64,000 nt of DNA from an uncultured Peptostreptococcaceae bacterium (lineage in GTDB: Bacteria > Bacillota > Clostridia > Peptostreptococcales > Anaerovoracaceae): assembly GCA_905235115.1 (NCBI GenBank), contig CAJOKT010000010.1:1-64000 (forward strand), given 5' to 3'. The notes beneath the pieces were generated by a model. The model was not told where the DNA came from. It saw only the letters and a program-made list of their open reading frames with translations, and did no database searches. Both the position numbers and the translations under genes were made by a program. Below, one piece after another: positions 8,827 to 18,517 of this stretch (positions are counted from its first letter, which is position 1; each line of letters starts with the position of its first letter).

Positions 8827-10602
8827 ATGTCTTCAGGTAAGAAAGAGGAAAAAGAAAACGTCGCACAGGTAAAGACACCCTGGATAAAGAATCTTGGAGC
8901 GGTACCCGCGCATCTGGACTATTTTCAAGGCTCAATGTATGACAAGATAGCATACATCGCGGAACATTACCCCAATTATGTGGCTTATGACTTCATGGGC
9001 AGCAAGGTAAAATACAGGGACTTCAAGAAGAAGATCGACAACTGCGCAAGAGCGCTGGCCCTGATCGGAGTCAAGGAGGGCGAGGCGGTCACAATCTGCA
9101 TGCCTAATACTCCGCAGGCGATCATAATGTTTTACGCCGTAAACAAAGTGGGAGGCATCGCCAACATGGTGCATCCGCTTTCCAGCGAGAAGGAGATCGA
9201 ATTCTGCCTTAAGCTGAGCAAATCCGTAGTTTGTCTCACGCTGGACCAGTTCTACGGAAAGTTCGCCAACATCCGCCAGAACGTGGTGCTGAGAAGCTTG
9301 ATCCTTACATCAGTAAAGGACGCTCTCTCTCCGGTCAAAAAGAGAGGATACTATATTACTGAAGGCAGGAAGATCGCCAAGGTGCCCAAGACTGCCGAGG
9401 TCATCTGGTGGGAGAAGTTCTGCCTTGACGGCAGCGCTTACAAGGGGTCCAGCTATGTTCCCAGAAAATCCGACGATCCTGCGGTCATCCTGTATTCCGG
9501 CGGGACGACCGGAACCCAGAAGGGAATATCCCTTACAAACATGAACTTCAATGCGCTTGCTCAGCAGATCATCGCCACTAATCCGATGTTCAAGCCCGGC
9601 GACAAGATGCTGGCCGTAATGCCTGTGTTCCACGGCTTCGGACTGGGCGTGTCCATCCACTCCATGCTGGCCATGGGCGGCAGATGCATCCTGGTACCCA
9701 GGTTCACGGCTGAGTCTTACGCTAAACTCATCAAGAAAAAGAAACCCAACTTCATTGCGGGAGTGCCTACGCTCTACGAGGCGCTTCTGAGGATCGACAC
9801 CCTTGACGGAGTGGACCTGTCCTTCCTTAAGGGCGTATTTTCCGGAGGAGACTCACTTTCTGTGGAACTTAAGAAGAGAGTGGACCAGTTCTTAAAGGAC
9901 CACGGCGCTCAGATCCCCGTAAGAGAAGGATACGGCACCACAGAGTGCGTCACGGCATCATGCCTGACACCCTCCCACTGGTACAAGGAAGGGTCCATCG
10001 GTCTTCCTTTCCCGGACACCTATTACAAGATAGTCAAGCCCGGCACTGAGGACGAGGTGCCTTACGGCAAGGAGGGCGAGATCTGTCTGGCAGGTCCCAC
10101 CGTAATGAAGGGATACATAGACAACCCTGAGGAGACCGCACAGACCCTCAGAGTCCACAAGGACGGCCTCACATGGGTCCACACCGGAGACCTGGGAATG
10201 ATGGACGAGGACGGCTTCGTCTATTTCAGACAGAGGATCAAGAGGATGATCGTCACCTCCGGATACAACGTATATCCCTCACAGATCGAGAACGCCCTGG
10301 ATGCTCACCCCCTGGTGCACATGAGCTGCGTCATCGGCGTTCCTGATCCCTACAGAGTCCAGAAGGTGGTGGCCTTCGTGGTTCTGAAACCCGGCGTCAC
10401 CGTCTCTGAGGACGAAGCAAGGGAGGAGATCAGAAAGTATCTCGAGAAGCATGTGGCCAAGTACGAGATGCCCAGAGAGATCAATTTCAGAGAAGACCTT
10501 CCAAAGACACTGGTGGGTAAGGTCGCCTACAGGAAACTGGAAGAGGAGGTTCTTAAGGAATATGCCGCCGTGGATAAGGCCGGAGAGGACAGCGGTAAAT
10601 AG
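8827..10602 (+). CDS. AMP-forming acyl-CoA synthetase-like enzyme
   Basis: Member of the ANL superfamily (acyl/aryl-CoA synthetases), about 591 aa. Visible are the P-loop-like YSGGTTGTQKG, the EGYGTTECVT adenylate motif, HTGDLGMMDEDGFVYFRQRIKRMI, and the C-terminal PKTLVGKVAYRKL with the catalytic Lys. It would activate a carboxylic acid to an acyl-CoA; the substrate cannot be read from sequence. ATG 8827 is taken as the start, with AGGAGG 12 nt upstream; an in-frame ATG at 8806 inside the preceding gene is possible. It sits between the E2-fold gene and gltX. Confidence 0.85.
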   Translation: MSSGKKEEKENVAQVKTPWIKNLGAVPAHLDYFQGSMYDKIAYIAEHYPNYVAYDFMGSKVKYRDFKKKIDNCARALALIGVKEGEAVTICMPNTPQAIIMFYAVNKVGGIANMVHPLSSEKEIEFCLKLSKSVVCLTLDQFYGKFANIRQNVVLRSLILTSVKDALSPVKKRGYYITEGRKIAKVPKTAEVIWWEKFCLDGSAYKGSSYVPRKSDDPAVILYSGGTTGTQKGISLTNMNFNALAQQIIATNPMFKPGDKMLAVMPVFHGFGLGVSIHSMLAMGGRCILVPRFTAESYAKLIKKKKPNFIAGVPTLYEALLRIDTLDGVDLSFLKGVFSGGDSLSVELKKRVDQFLKDHGAQIPVREGYGTTECVTASCLTPSHWYKEGSIGLPFPDTYYKIVKPGTEDEVPYGKEGEICLAGPTVMKGYIDNPEETAQTLRVHKDGLTWVHTGDLGMMDEDGFVYFRQRIKRMIVTSGYNVYPSQIENALDAHPLVHMSCVIGVPDPYRVQKVVAFVVLKPGVTVSEDEAREEIRKYLEKHVAKYEMPREINFREDLPKTLVGKVAYRKLEEEVLKEYAAVDKAGEDSGK

Positions 10603-10605
10603 GAT

Positions 10606-12288
10606 ATGGATCACAAAAAATTAGCTGAACTGTTATTTCCGGAGCATCTGGAATCTCCGGAGTACTACGAAGCCATATACCCTGCGAGGGACCTTCCCGA
10701 GGGTGCCAAGGTCACCAGACTGGGACCTTCGCCTACAGGCTTCATCCATCTGGGGAACCTTTACGGCGCCTTTGTGGACGAGAGACTGGCGCACCAGTCA
10801 GGTGGAGTGTTCTTCCTCAGGATAGAGGACACCGATGACAAGAGACAGGTGGAGGGGGCAGTTGAGACCATTATCAACTCCCTCAGATTCTTTTCCATCA
10901 GCTTTGACGAGGGAGCGGGAATAGATGGGGACACGGGAGACTATGGTGATTACACTCAGTCGAAACGAGGTCCCGTCTACAGAGCTTTTGCCAAGAGGCT
11001 GGTCGCAGAGGGTAAGGCCTATCCCTGTTTTCTTACTGAAGAGGAGATATCCGAGATCAGGGAGAAGCAGCAGGAACTCAAGGTGAACCCGGGCATCTAC
11101 GGCAAGTGGGCCCGTTCAAGAGATCTGAGCCTGGAGGAGATCCAAAAGAAGATCAACATGGGCGAGGAGTTCGTCATCCGCCTCAAGTCTGACGGCGACC
11201 TTTCAAGGCCTGATGATCAGATCAGGCGGATCACCGTGAAGGACGCCATCAGAGGCGAGCTCTCCATGCCTGAGAACGATCAGGATGTGGTAATCCTGAA
11301 GAAGACAGGTATCCCCACATATCATTTTGCTCACGTCATCGATGACCATCTCATGAGGACCACCCACGTTGTGAGAGGCGCGGAATGGCTTCCGTCCCTT
11401 CCCATCCATGTGGAACTCTTCGAGAAACTGGGCTGGGAGCCTCCAATCTATTGCCACACCGCGCAGCTGATGAAGCTGGACGAAGAGGGAAACAAGAGGA
11501 AGCTTTCCAAGAGACTGGACCCGGAGCTCAGTCTGGACTATTACAGGCGTGAGGGCTACCATCCCAAGGCGGTGAGAGAATATCTCCTTACCATCCTGAA
11601 CTCAAACTTCGAGGAGTGGAGGATAGCAAATCCGGATGCAGACATAGATGAATTTCAGTTTACCCTGGAAAAGATGTCTAACTCCGGCGCATTGTTCGAC
11701 CTGAACAAACTGAACGATGTTTCCAAGGAAGTGCTGCTGAAGCTTCCGGCCTCCGAGATCTATGACTTCCTGAAGGCATGGGCGGACGAGTTCAGACCTG
11801 ATGATAAGGATGTTCAGATCATGCTCTCGGACAGAGAGTATATGGAGCGGGTACTGGATATCGGAAGAAACGCCGAGAGAAATCCCAGAAAGGATCACAT
11901 TTACGCCAGACAAATGGTGGAGAACCTTTCATATTTCTTTGACGAGACGTTTGAGATCACGGATCCAATGCCAGAAGAGGTGGAAGACGCAGGAGATGTG
12001 AGGACCATCCTGGAGAAATACCTTGAGACCTACGATCACTGTGATGACAATGAAGCATGGTTCAACAAGATCCGTCAGATCACGGATGAGCTGGGATATG
12101 CGGTGAAGCCCAAGGACTACAAGAAACACCCGGAGGAGTACAAGGGCCATGTGGGACATGTCTCCACCGTGGTCAGAGTTGCCATCATGGGCAGACAGCA
12201 GAGCCCGGATGTCTGGGAGATCCAGCAGATCCTGGGAGAAGAAAGAGTCAGGGAAAGACTCAGTAAGTATCTGGGGTCTTTAGACTGA
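10606..12288 (+). CDS. gltX: Glutamyl-tRNA synthetase
   Basis: Class I aminoacyl-tRNA synthetase charging Glu, 560 aa, longer than the common form of about 480. The HIGH-type motif is PSPTGFIHLGN (about 41-51) and the KMSKS-type motif is KRKLSKR (about 297-303). The FFLRIEDTD segment at about 70-78 is typical of GluRS. The C-terminal anticodon-binding region is long and acidic. It starts 3 bp after the acyl-CoA synthetase stop, so it is probably coupled. In glutamine-amidating Firmicutes such enzymes also charge tRNA-Gln. Confidence 0.95.
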   Translation: MDHKKLAELLFPEHLESPEYYEAIYPARDLPEGAKVTRLGPSPTGFIHLGNLYGAFVDERLAHQSGGVFFLRIEDTDDKRQVEGAVETIINSLRFFSISFDEGAGIDGDTGDYGDYTQSKRGPVYRAFAKRLVAEGKAYPCFLTEEEISEIREKQQELKVNPGIYGKWARSRDLSLEEIQKKINMGEEFVIRLKSDGDLSRPDDQIRRITVKDAIRGELSMPENDQDVVILKKTGIPTYHFAHVIDDHLMRTTHVVRGAEWLPSLPIHVELFEKLGWEPPIYCHTAQLMKLDEEGNKRKLSKRLDPELSLDYYRREGYHPKAVREYLLTILNSNFEEWRIANPDADIDEFQFTLEKMSNSGALFDLNKLNDVSKEVLLKLPASEIYDFLKAWADEFRPDDKDVQIMLSDREYMERVLDIGRNAERNPRKDHIYARQMVENLSYFFDETFEITDPMPEEVEDAGDVRTILEKYLETYDHCDDNEAWFNKIRQITDELGYAVKPKDYKKHPEEYKGHVGHVSTVVRVAIMGRQQSPDVWEIQQILGEERVRERLSKYLGSLD

Positions 12289-12356
12289 TCAGGATCTCTC
12301 AAATGAGATCACAGCTATTCTACACATAAACTACACAAAAAACTTTAAAAACCCTG

Positions 12357-12385
12357 TTGACATGTAATGCCGGCGGGGTTATATT
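12357..12385 (+). promoter_or_regulatory. Sigma-A promoter of the hrcA operon
   Basis: TTGACA at 12357-12362, a 17-bp spacer, TATATT at 12380-12385. The CIRCE operator begins 12 bp downstream, where transcription would start. No convincing gltX terminator precedes it; a GATCTC/GAGATC hairpin at 12293-12310 lacks a U-tract. Confidence 0.9.
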
Positions 12386-12396
12386 ATTATTGTAGG

Positions 12397-12423
12397 TTAG
12401 CACTCCAATGGTGCGAGTGCTAA
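12397..12423 (+). promoter_or_regulatory. CIRCE operator
   Basis: TTAGCACTC at 12397-12405, a 9-bp spacer, GAGTGCTAA at 12415-12423: an exact match to the CIRCE consensus bound by HrcA. It overlaps the expected transcription start, giving heat-inducible repression of hrcA-grpE-dnaK and downstream genes. Confidence 0.98.
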
Positions 12424-12447
12424 CACAGTAAGATAAGGAGAATGATA

Positions 12448-13551
12448 ATGGAATTAAGTGAGAGGAAACTTAAGATTTTGCAGGCCATTATCAGTGACTA
12501 TATCAAGACTGCCGAGCCGGTGGGATCCAGGACCCTTTCTAAGCAGGATGGCCTGAACTACAGTCCGGCCACCATCAGAAATGAGATGGCAGATCTTGAG
12601 TACATGGGTTATCTGACGCACCCCCACACATCTGCCGGCAGAGTGCCGTCGGACAAGGCATACAGACTTTACGTCAATGAACTCATGGACAAGTCCGAGC
12701 TCTCCATGGAAGAGAAGGCCATCATAGCCAGCAGGCTCCACGATACCGCAGTGGATTTTGAGGAGACCATACAGCATGCGGCTTCACTCCTTTCGGAGAT
12801 CACCAACCTGACCAGTTTCGCCATGACTCCCAAGAAGAATGAGGATGTGATCAAGTATATCAACCTTATTCCGGTGGATGAGGATACGGTGGTCATGATG
12901 ATAGTCTCAGAGTCCGGCAAGGTCTCAAACAGAGCCCTTAAGATGTCCGTGCCATACACGGAGGACAAGCTGGATCTTTTGGCAAAGACCATGACGTACA
13001 ACTACAAGGGCAAGACCGTGTCTCAGGCGCTGACCAACAACATCATCGCCAACTTCGAGACCGATGTGGTGGCAATGAGCGGCATGGCGGAGGACGTGAT
13101 GCCCAACTTCATGAAGACCCTGGAGGAGATGCTCAACGTCAATCTCTACATGGACGGACTTTCCAACATCTTCGACATTCCTGAGTACAGCGATGTGGCC
13201 AAGGCCAGGAGCTTCATCGAGATGATGACTCAGAAGGAGGAGATCACCAGGAAGCTCATCGAGCGTGACGACGGCATCCTCATCACCATAGGCGACGAGA
13301 ACAAGGACAGTGAGCTTTCGGATGTGAGCCTTATCACTGCCAGCTACTCGGTGGACGGAAAGCTTGTGGGCAAGATCGGCGTCATCGGCCCCACGAGGAT
13401 GAGATACAGCAAGATCACTTCCATAATGGAATATCTGACAGATAATTTATCAAGCAGTTTCAAACTCGAATCGGGAGATGAGGCGTCCCGGGAGGACGCA
13501 AAAAACTCAGACGGGGAAGCCGTTCCTGAAGAGGGTCTGCAAGATCAGTAA
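12448..13551 (+). CDS. hrcA: Heat-inducible transcription repressor HrcA
   Basis: Repressor of class I heat-shock genes that binds CIRCE. It is 367 aa, with an N-terminal winged helix (SERKLKILQAIISDYIKTAEPVGSRTLS, then YSPATIRNEMADLE) and the HrcA core. The CIRCE site is 25 bp upstream. I chose ATG 12448 because AAGGAG at 12435-12440 is 7 nt away; the in-frame ATG at 12442 would leave only 1 nt. An acidic tail of about 20 residues extends the C-terminus. Confidence 0.97.
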   Translation: MELSERKLKILQAIISDYIKTAEPVGSRTLSKQDGLNYSPATIRNEMADLEYMGYLTHPHTSAGRVPSDKAYRLYVNELMDKSELSMEEKAIIASRLHDTAVDFEETIQHAASLLSEITNLTSFAMTPKKNEDVIKYINLIPVDEDTVVMMIVSESGKVSNRALKMSVPYTEDKLDLLAKTMTYNYKGKTVSQALTNNIIANFETDVVAMSGMAEDVMPNFMKTLEEMLNVNLYMDGLSNIFDIPEYSDVAKARSFIEMMTQKEEITRKLIERDDGILITIGDENKDSELSDVSLITASYSVDGKLVGKIGVIGPTRMRYSKITSIMEYLTDNLSSSFKLESGDEASREDAKNSDGEAVPEEGLQDQ

Positions 13552-13562
13552 GGAGAATCAAA

Positions 13563-14144
13563 ATGAGCGAAGAAAACACCATTCCAATCGAAGAAGCCGA
13601 AGATACAGCGACGGGCGAGACTCCTATGGAGGAACAGGAAGCTGCTGTGGAGGAGACCGCAGAGACCCCCGGAGAGGAACCTCAGGAAGAATCAGAGAAT
13701 GACAAGGCCCTCGAAGAGGCAGAGAAGAAGTACAGGGAACTTAACGACAAGTACATGAGGCTGGCTGCGGATTTCCAGAATCAGAAGAAGAGATTCGAGA
13801 AGGAGAAGGCAGACCTTTACATGTATGCCGGAGAAGATATCATCAAGCAGATCCTTGAAGTCATGGACAATTTTGACAGAGCCATAGACATGGGAGGTGA
13901 TGCGGATCCCAAGTTCAGGGAAGGAATGGAGCTGGTATTCAAGCAGCTCATGGGAGTGCTTGAAAAGGCGGGAGTCAAGGAAATAGAAGCTCTCGGTGAA
14001 GATTTTGACCCCAACTTCCATAACGCCGTTGTAATGGAGGACACCGAAGAATACGAGTCCAACAAGGTGTCCGGCGTGATCCGGAAGGGTTACATGATGA
14101 AGTCAAAAGTATTAAGACCGAGCATGGTCAAGGTAGCTAAATAA
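13563..14144 (+). CDS. grpE: Nucleotide exchange factor GrpE
   Basis: Promotes ADP release from DnaK. It is 193 aa: an acidic, low-complexity N-terminus to about residue 50, then the long coiled coil (EAEKKYRELNDKYMRLAADFQNQKKR), then the beta wing with the GEDFDPNFHNAV signature near 145. It starts 11 bp after hrcA with an AAGGAG site and lies in the canonical hrcA-grpE-dnaK order. Confidence 0.97.
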   Translation: MSEENTIPIEEAEDTATGETPMEEQEAAVEETAETPGEEPQEESENDKALEEAEKKYRELNDKYMRLAADFQNQKKRFEKEKADLYMYAGEDIIKQILEVMDNFDRAIDMGGDADPKFREGMELVFKQLMGVLEKAGVKEIEALGEDFDPNFHNAVVMEDTEEYESNKVSGVIRKGYMMKSKVLRPSMVKVAK

Positions 14145-14197
14145 ATCAGCAAATAAAGTAAATCTTTGTAAATAATCTAATTTCAGGAGGAAATAAA

Positions 14198-16087
14198 ATG
14201 TCAAAAGTTATAGGAATAGACCTTGGAACCACCAACAGTTGTGTAGCCATTCTTGAAGGCGGCGAGCCTGTGGTAATCACCAACCCTGAAGGATCGAGGA
14301 CCACACCTTCCGTAGTGGGATTCAAGAAAGACGGTGAGAGACTGGTAGGAGAGACAGCCAAGAGACAGGCTGTTACCAATCCGGACAGGACCGTATCTTC
14401 CATCAAGAGACACATGGGAGAGAATTACAAAGTTACCATCGACGGAAAGGACTACACACCTCAGGACATCAGCGCCATGATCCTTACAAAGCTCAAGAAC
14501 GACGCTGAAGCCTACCTGGGCGAGAAGGTCACAGAGGCCGTCATCACAGTTCCCGCATATTTCTCAGATGCTCAGAAGCAGGCCACAAAGGATGCCGGCC
14601 GTATTGCAGGTCTGGATGTAAAGAGGATCATCAACGAACCTACAGCAGCATCCCTTGCTTACGGACTGGACAAGGAGATGGGCTCCCACAAGATCATGGT
14701 CTACGACCTTGGCGGAGGCACATTCGATGTATCCATCCTTGAACTGGGCGACGGTGTATTCGAAGTACTGGCCACCAACGGTGACACGCACCTGGGCGGA
14801 GATGACTTCGACGACGTGCTGGTAAACTGGCTGGCTGATGATTTTGCAAGAGAGCACGGTGTTGACCTCCGTCAGGACAAGATGGCAGCCCAGAGACTTA
14901 AGGATGCAGCGGAGAAGGCCAAGAAGGAACTCTCAAGCTCCCAGACGGCCAACATCAATCTGCCCTTCATCTCGGTATCACAGGACGGACCGCTCCATCT
15001 GAACGTGGACCTTACAAGACCCAAGTTCGATCAGCTCACAGAGCACCTGGTACAGAGGACTGTAGAGCCCATGAAGAAGGCCATGGCAGACGCCAAGGTC
15101 ACCACGGCTGATATTGACAAGGTCATCCTGGTAGGTGGTTCTACCCGTATCCCCGCTGTTCAGGCCATCGTACAGAAGGTCACAGGCAAAGAGCCTTTTA
15201 AGGGCATCAACCCCGATGAATGCGTAGCAGTAGGAGCTGCCATCCAGGCAGGAGTACTTACAGGTGAAGTACACGATATTCTGCTTCTGGACGTAACACC
15301 GCTTTCACTCTCCATCGAGACTCTGGGCGGAGTTGCCACCAAGCTCATCGAGAGGAATACCACCATCCCCACAAAGAAGTCACAGATCTTCTCCACCGCA
15401 GCCGACAACCAGACTGCAGTAGACATCCACGTAATGCAGGGTGAGAGACCCATGGCGGCCGGCAACACCACACTCGGAAGATTCCAGCTTACAGGTATCG
15501 CACCGGCTCCCCGCGGCATCCCCCAGATCGAGGTCACATTCGATATCGATGCCAACGGCATCGTGAACGTTTCCGCAAAAGACATGGGCACCGGCAAGGA
15601 GCAGAGAATAACGATAACATCCTCTACCAACCTGTCCGAGGAAGAGATCCAGAGGAAGGTCAAGGAAGCCGAGCAGTATGCTCAGGAGGACAAGCAGAGA
15701 GCTGAGGAAGTTGAACTCAGAAACAAGGCGGAGGCTCTGATCTACGATACAGAGAGATCACTGAAGGATCTGGAAGGCAAGCTTACAGACTCCGAGAAGC
15801 AGGAGATCACAGACGCAAAGGATCAGCTCAGCGCAGTGCTCAACAACGGTACAGCAGAGCAGATCAAGCAGAAGACGGAAGCTCTCACAGAGAAGTTCCA
15901 TATCATCTCCACCAGACTCTACGAGCAGGCTGCACAGCAGAATCAGCAGGCTCAGCAGAATCAGTACCAGCAGTATCAGGCAGGTCCTGACATGGGAGCT
16001 CAGAACATGGGCGGCCAGGATCAGGGGACTCAGGAAGCACCCAATGATGACAACGTAGTGGATGCTGACTACACGGTAGTCGACTGA
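14198..16087 (+). CDS. dnaK: Chaperone DnaK (Hsp70)
   Basis: ATP-dependent folding chaperone of 629 aa. The N-terminal [12 protein letters not shown] phosphate loop, the [12 protein letters not shown] motif near 170 and the [11 protein letters not shown] motif near 312 define the ATPase domain. The substrate domain and lid follow, ending in a Gln/Asn/Gly-rich tail with the Hsp70-type DADYTVVD ending. Site AGGAGG at about 14186. A hairpin terminator after it probably lowers dnaJ expression relative to dnaK. Confidence 0.99.
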   Translation: MSKVIGIDLGTTNSCVAILEGGEPVVITNPEGSRTTPSVVGFKKDGERLVGETAKRQAVTNPDRTVSSIKRHMGENYKVTIDGKDYTPQDISAMILTKLKNDAEAYLGEKVTEAVITVPAYFSDAQKQATKDAGRIAGLDVKRIINEPTAASLAYGLDKEMGSHKIMVYDLGGGTFDVSILELGDGVFEVLATNGDTHLGGDDFDDVLVNWLADDFAREHGVDLRQDKMAAQRLKDAAEKAKKELSSSQTANINLPFISVSQDGPLHLNVDLTRPKFDQLTEHLVQRTVEPMKKAMADAKVTTADIDKVILVGGSTRIPAVQAIVQKVTGKEPFKGINPDECVAVGAAIQAGVLTGEVHDILLLDVTPLSLSIETLGGVATKLIERNTTIPTKKSQIFSTAADNQTAVDIHVMQGERPMAAGNTTLGRFQLTGIAPAPRGIPQIEVTFDIDANGIVNVSAKDMGTGKEQRITITSSTNLSEEEIQRKVKEAEQYAQEDKQRAEEVELRNKAEALIYDTERSLKDLEGKLTDSEKQEITDAKDQLSAVLNNGTAEQIKQKTEALTEKFHIISTRLYEQAAQQNQQAQQNQYQQYQAGPDMGAQNMGGQDQGTQEAPNDDNVVDADYTVVD

Positions 16088-16110
16088 TAGATACATAACT
16101 GAGATTACGG

Positions 16111-16142
16111 CTTCAAGGGGGTCTTGACCCCCTTGAAGTTTT
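16111..16142 (+). terminator. Hairpin terminator between dnaK and dnaJ
   Basis: A 12-bp stem, CTTCAAGGGGGT (16111-16122) and ACCCCCTTGAAG (16127-16138), loop CTTG, then TTTTG. The U-tract is short, so partial readthrough into dnaJ is likely. Confidence 0.8.
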
Positions 16143-16164
16143 GAACTGAAAGAGTTGATCGATA

Positions 16165-17331
16165 ATGGCAGAAAAGCGTGATTATTACGAAGTCCTGGGA
16201 TTGAAAAAGGGCGCGTCCGATGACGATATCAAGAAGGCTTACAGAAAGCTGGCCATGAAGTATCATCCGGACAAGAATCCCGGGGACAAGACCGCGGAGG
16301 AGAATTTCAAGGAGGTCAATGAGGCCTACTCAGTGCTTTCCGATGCGGACAAAAAATCCAAATATGACAGATTCGGCTTCGCAGGCGTAGATCCCAATGC
16401 AGGATTCGGCGGCGGCGGTCAGGGCTTCGGAGGCTTCGGAGGCTTCGGAGGCTTCGGTCAGGGCTTCGGCGGTTTCGAAGATATCTTCGACATGTTCGGA
16501 GGCGGCTTCGGCGGTCAGAGCCAGTCCCGCCGTGCCAATCAGCCAAGAAAGGGCAGGGACCTTCAGAAGGGCATATCCATAACCTTCGAGGAGGCAGCTT
16601 TCGGCTGCAAGAAGACCATAACCCTGACCAAGAATGTGACATGCTCCACCTGCAAGGGGGAGGGAGCAAAGCCGGGCACATCCAGGAGCACCTGTCCCAA
16701 GTGCGGCGGCTCCGGACAGGTAGCCACTACCCAGAGAACGCCCTTCGGGCAGTTCCAGACGGTGAACACCTGTGATCAGTGCGGAGGATCCGGCAAGATC
16801 ATCGATACACCATGCACGGACTGCGGAGGGAGCGGAAGAGTCAGAAAGAAGGTCTCCATCACTGTGGACATCCCTGCAGGAGTGGACAATGAGTCTGTCA
16901 TCCCCATCAGGGGACAGGGTGAGCCCGGATATAACGGAGGCTCCGCGGGAGATCTCTATCTGGTGCTCAGTGTGAAGCCTCACGCCATGTTCAGAAGAAA
17001 CGGTGCGGATCTCTACCTTGATATACCCATAACCTTCGACCAGGCGGCTCTGGGAGCTGAGATAACGGTTCCCACCCTGGACGGAAAGGTAAAGTACAAG
17101 ATACCCGCAGGTACCCAGCCCGGAACCAAGTTCAGGCTCAAGAACAAGGGCATCAAGTATCTCAAGAGGGAGGACAAGGGCGACCTCTATGTCACAGTCA
17201 ATCTGGAGGTACCCACCAAGCTCAGCGGCAAGCAGAAGAAAGCCATCGAGACCATGGCAGAGGAAGTGGGAGAAGGCTGCTATCAGTCACGCTCCAGTTT
17301 TTTGAGCAAGATCAAAGAGTGGTTTGAATAA
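16165..17331 (+). CDS. dnaJ: Co-chaperone DnaJ (Hsp40)
   Basis: Stimulates DnaK ATPase activity. It is 388 aa: a J domain with the YHPDK tripeptide near 33-37, a Gly/Phe-rich linker (about 75-118) with repeated GFGG units, four zinc-binding CxxCxG repeats (CSTCKG, CPKCGG, CDQCGG, CTDCGG; about 155-225), and the C-terminal substrate domains. Complete type I DnaJ. It starts 78 bp after dnaK behind a hairpin and ahead of mnmA. Confidence 0.98.
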   Translation: MAEKRDYYEVLGLKKGASDDDIKKAYRKLAMKYHPDKNPGDKTAEENFKEVNEAYSVLSDADKKSKYDRFGFAGVDPNAGFGGGGQGFGGFGGFGGFGQGFGGFEDIFDMFGGGFGGQSQSRRANQPRKGRDLQKGISITFEEAAFGCKKTITLTKNVTCSTCKGEGAKPGTSRSTCPKCGGSGQVATTQRTPFGQFQTVNTCDQCGGSGKIIDTPCTDCGGSGRVRKKVSITVDIPAGVDNESVIPIRGQGEPGYNGGSAGDLYLVLSVKPHAMFRRNGADLYLDIPITFDQAALGAEITVPTLDGKVKYKIPAGTQPGTKFRLKNKGIKYLKREDKGDLYVTVNLEVPTKLSGKQKKAIETMAEEVGEGCYQSRSSFLSKIKEWFE

Positions 17332-17340
17332 AGAGAGCTC

Positions 17341-18405
17341 ATGAAGGCATTGATCGCAATGAGCGGCGGTGTTGATTCCAGCGTCGCCGCTCTTCTTACA
17401 AAAGAAAAGGGTATAGACTGCATAGGATGCACCATGAAGCTTTACGAGGCCGAAGATACAGACCTTCCTCCGGAGAACAGCAGGACATGCTGCAGTCTGG
17501 ATGACGCAGAGGATGCCAGAAGCGTATGCATGCGCCTTGGCATGCCTTTTTATGTCTTCAATTACAAGGATGAGTTCAGAGAAAAAGTAATGGGCAAGTT
17601 CGCTGCATGTTATGAGAGGGGAGAGACTCCAAATCCGTGCATCGACTGCAACAACTACCTGAAGTTCGGCAAGCTTCACGAGAGGGCGGAGGTCCTGGGC
17701 TGCGACCTGGTGGTCACGGGACATTACGCCAGGATCGTGAAGGAAGGGGACGGATATGTTCTCAAAAAGGCTCTGGATGGATCCAAGGACCAGAGCTACG
17801 TCCTTTACGGTCTCACCCAGGAAAAGCTGGCCCATACACTTTTCCCCCTGGGGGAGTTCACCAAGAAGGAGACCAGAGAGATCGCCGAGAAGTATGGCTT
17901 CAGGAACGCCGATAAGCCGGACAGTCAGGATATCTGCTTCGTTCCAAATGGTGATTACGCCATGGTGGTGGAGAAGATCACAGGCAGGAGCCCTGAACCC
18001 GGCGACTTCGTGGACAAGGACGGGAACGTCCTGGGGCGCCACCAGGGTATAATCAATTACACCATCGGGCAGCGCAAGGGTCTGGGTCTGGCCATGGGCC
18101 ACCCGGTCTTCGTCTGCGGCATCTGTCCTGAATGTAATCAGGTGGTCATCGGTGAGACCGAGGATCTGATGAAGAAGGTCTGTACCGCAAAAGACTTCAA
18201 CTGGATATCAGGTCATGCCCCTGAGGGCCCGCTGAGAGCTGCGGCCAAGACCAGATACCGCATGAAGGAGCAGCCCGGTACCGCATATCCTTCAGAAGAT
18301 GGAGTAAGGTTCGAGTTCGATGAGCCTGTGAGAGCCATAACCCCGGGCCAGTCTCTGGTCATCTACGACGGAGATGTGGTCCTTGGAGGCGGCGAAATAA
18401 TATAA
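17341..18405 (+). CDS. mnmA: tRNA 2-thiouridylase MnmA
   Basis: Installs the 2-thio group at U34 of Lys, Glu and Gln tRNAs. It is 354 aa, with an N-terminal PP-loop SGGVDSS (about 8-14), the catalytic Cys motif TPNPCIDCN near 97-105, and the second Cys in DSQDICF near 200. It starts 9 bp after dnaJ, so it probably shares the heat-shock transcript. The sulfur source would be a cysteine desulfurase such as the one at 34493. A strong terminator follows. Confidence 0.96.
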   Translation: MKALIAMSGGVDSSVAALLTKEKGIDCIGCTMKLYEAEDTDLPPENSRTCCSLDDAEDARSVCMRLGMPFYVFNYKDEFREKVMGKFAACYERGETPNPCIDCNNYLKFGKLHERAEVLGCDLVVTGHYARIVKEGDGYVLKKALDGSKDQSYVLYGLTQEKLAHTLFPLGEFTKKETREIAEKYGFRNADKPDSQDICFVPNGDYAMVVEKITGRSPEPGDFVDKDGNVLGRHQGIINYTIGQRKGLGLAMGHPVFVCGICPECNQVVIGETEDLMKKVCTAKDFNWISGHAPEGPLRAAAKTRYRMKEQPGTAYPSEDGVRFEFDEPVRAITPGQSLVIYDGDVVLGGGEII

Positions 18406-18420
18406 GCGAATTAATCTGAT

Positions 18421-18458
18421 ATCCGTTTCCGGAGTTGTGACCCGGAGACGGATTTTTT
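18421..18458 (+). terminator. Terminator of the heat-shock operon
   Basis: A 12-bp stem with one G-U pair, ATCCGTTTCCGG (18421-18432) and CCGGAGACGGAT (18442-18453), 9-nt loop, then T6. Confidence 0.92.
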
Positions 18459-18469
18459 GTGCAAAAAAC

Positions 18470-18500
18470 TTGACTATATGGTTACCATATACTTTAGAAT
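18470..18500 (+). promoter_or_regulatory. Promoter with 17-bp palindromic operator
   Basis: TTGACT at 18470-18475 serves as the -35; TAGAAT at 18495-18500 is the best -10 (19-bp spacer), or TTTAGA at 18493 with 17 bp. Between them lies the perfect palindrome TATATGGT-T-ACCATATA (18475-18491). A repressor bound here would block RNA polymerase. The regulator is not encoded next door, and its family cannot be told from the site alone. Confidence 0.85.
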
Positions 18501-18517
18501 CGAGGAAGGAGGTTGGC

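Noticed and set aside
16316-16983. Minus-strand frames inside dnaJ
   Set aside because: Low-complexity reflections of the Gly/Phe and zinc-repeat coding sequence.
18437-18517. Upstream start for the GPH symporter
   Set aside because: The extra codons fall in the terminator and operator; ATG 18518 has a strong ribosome site.
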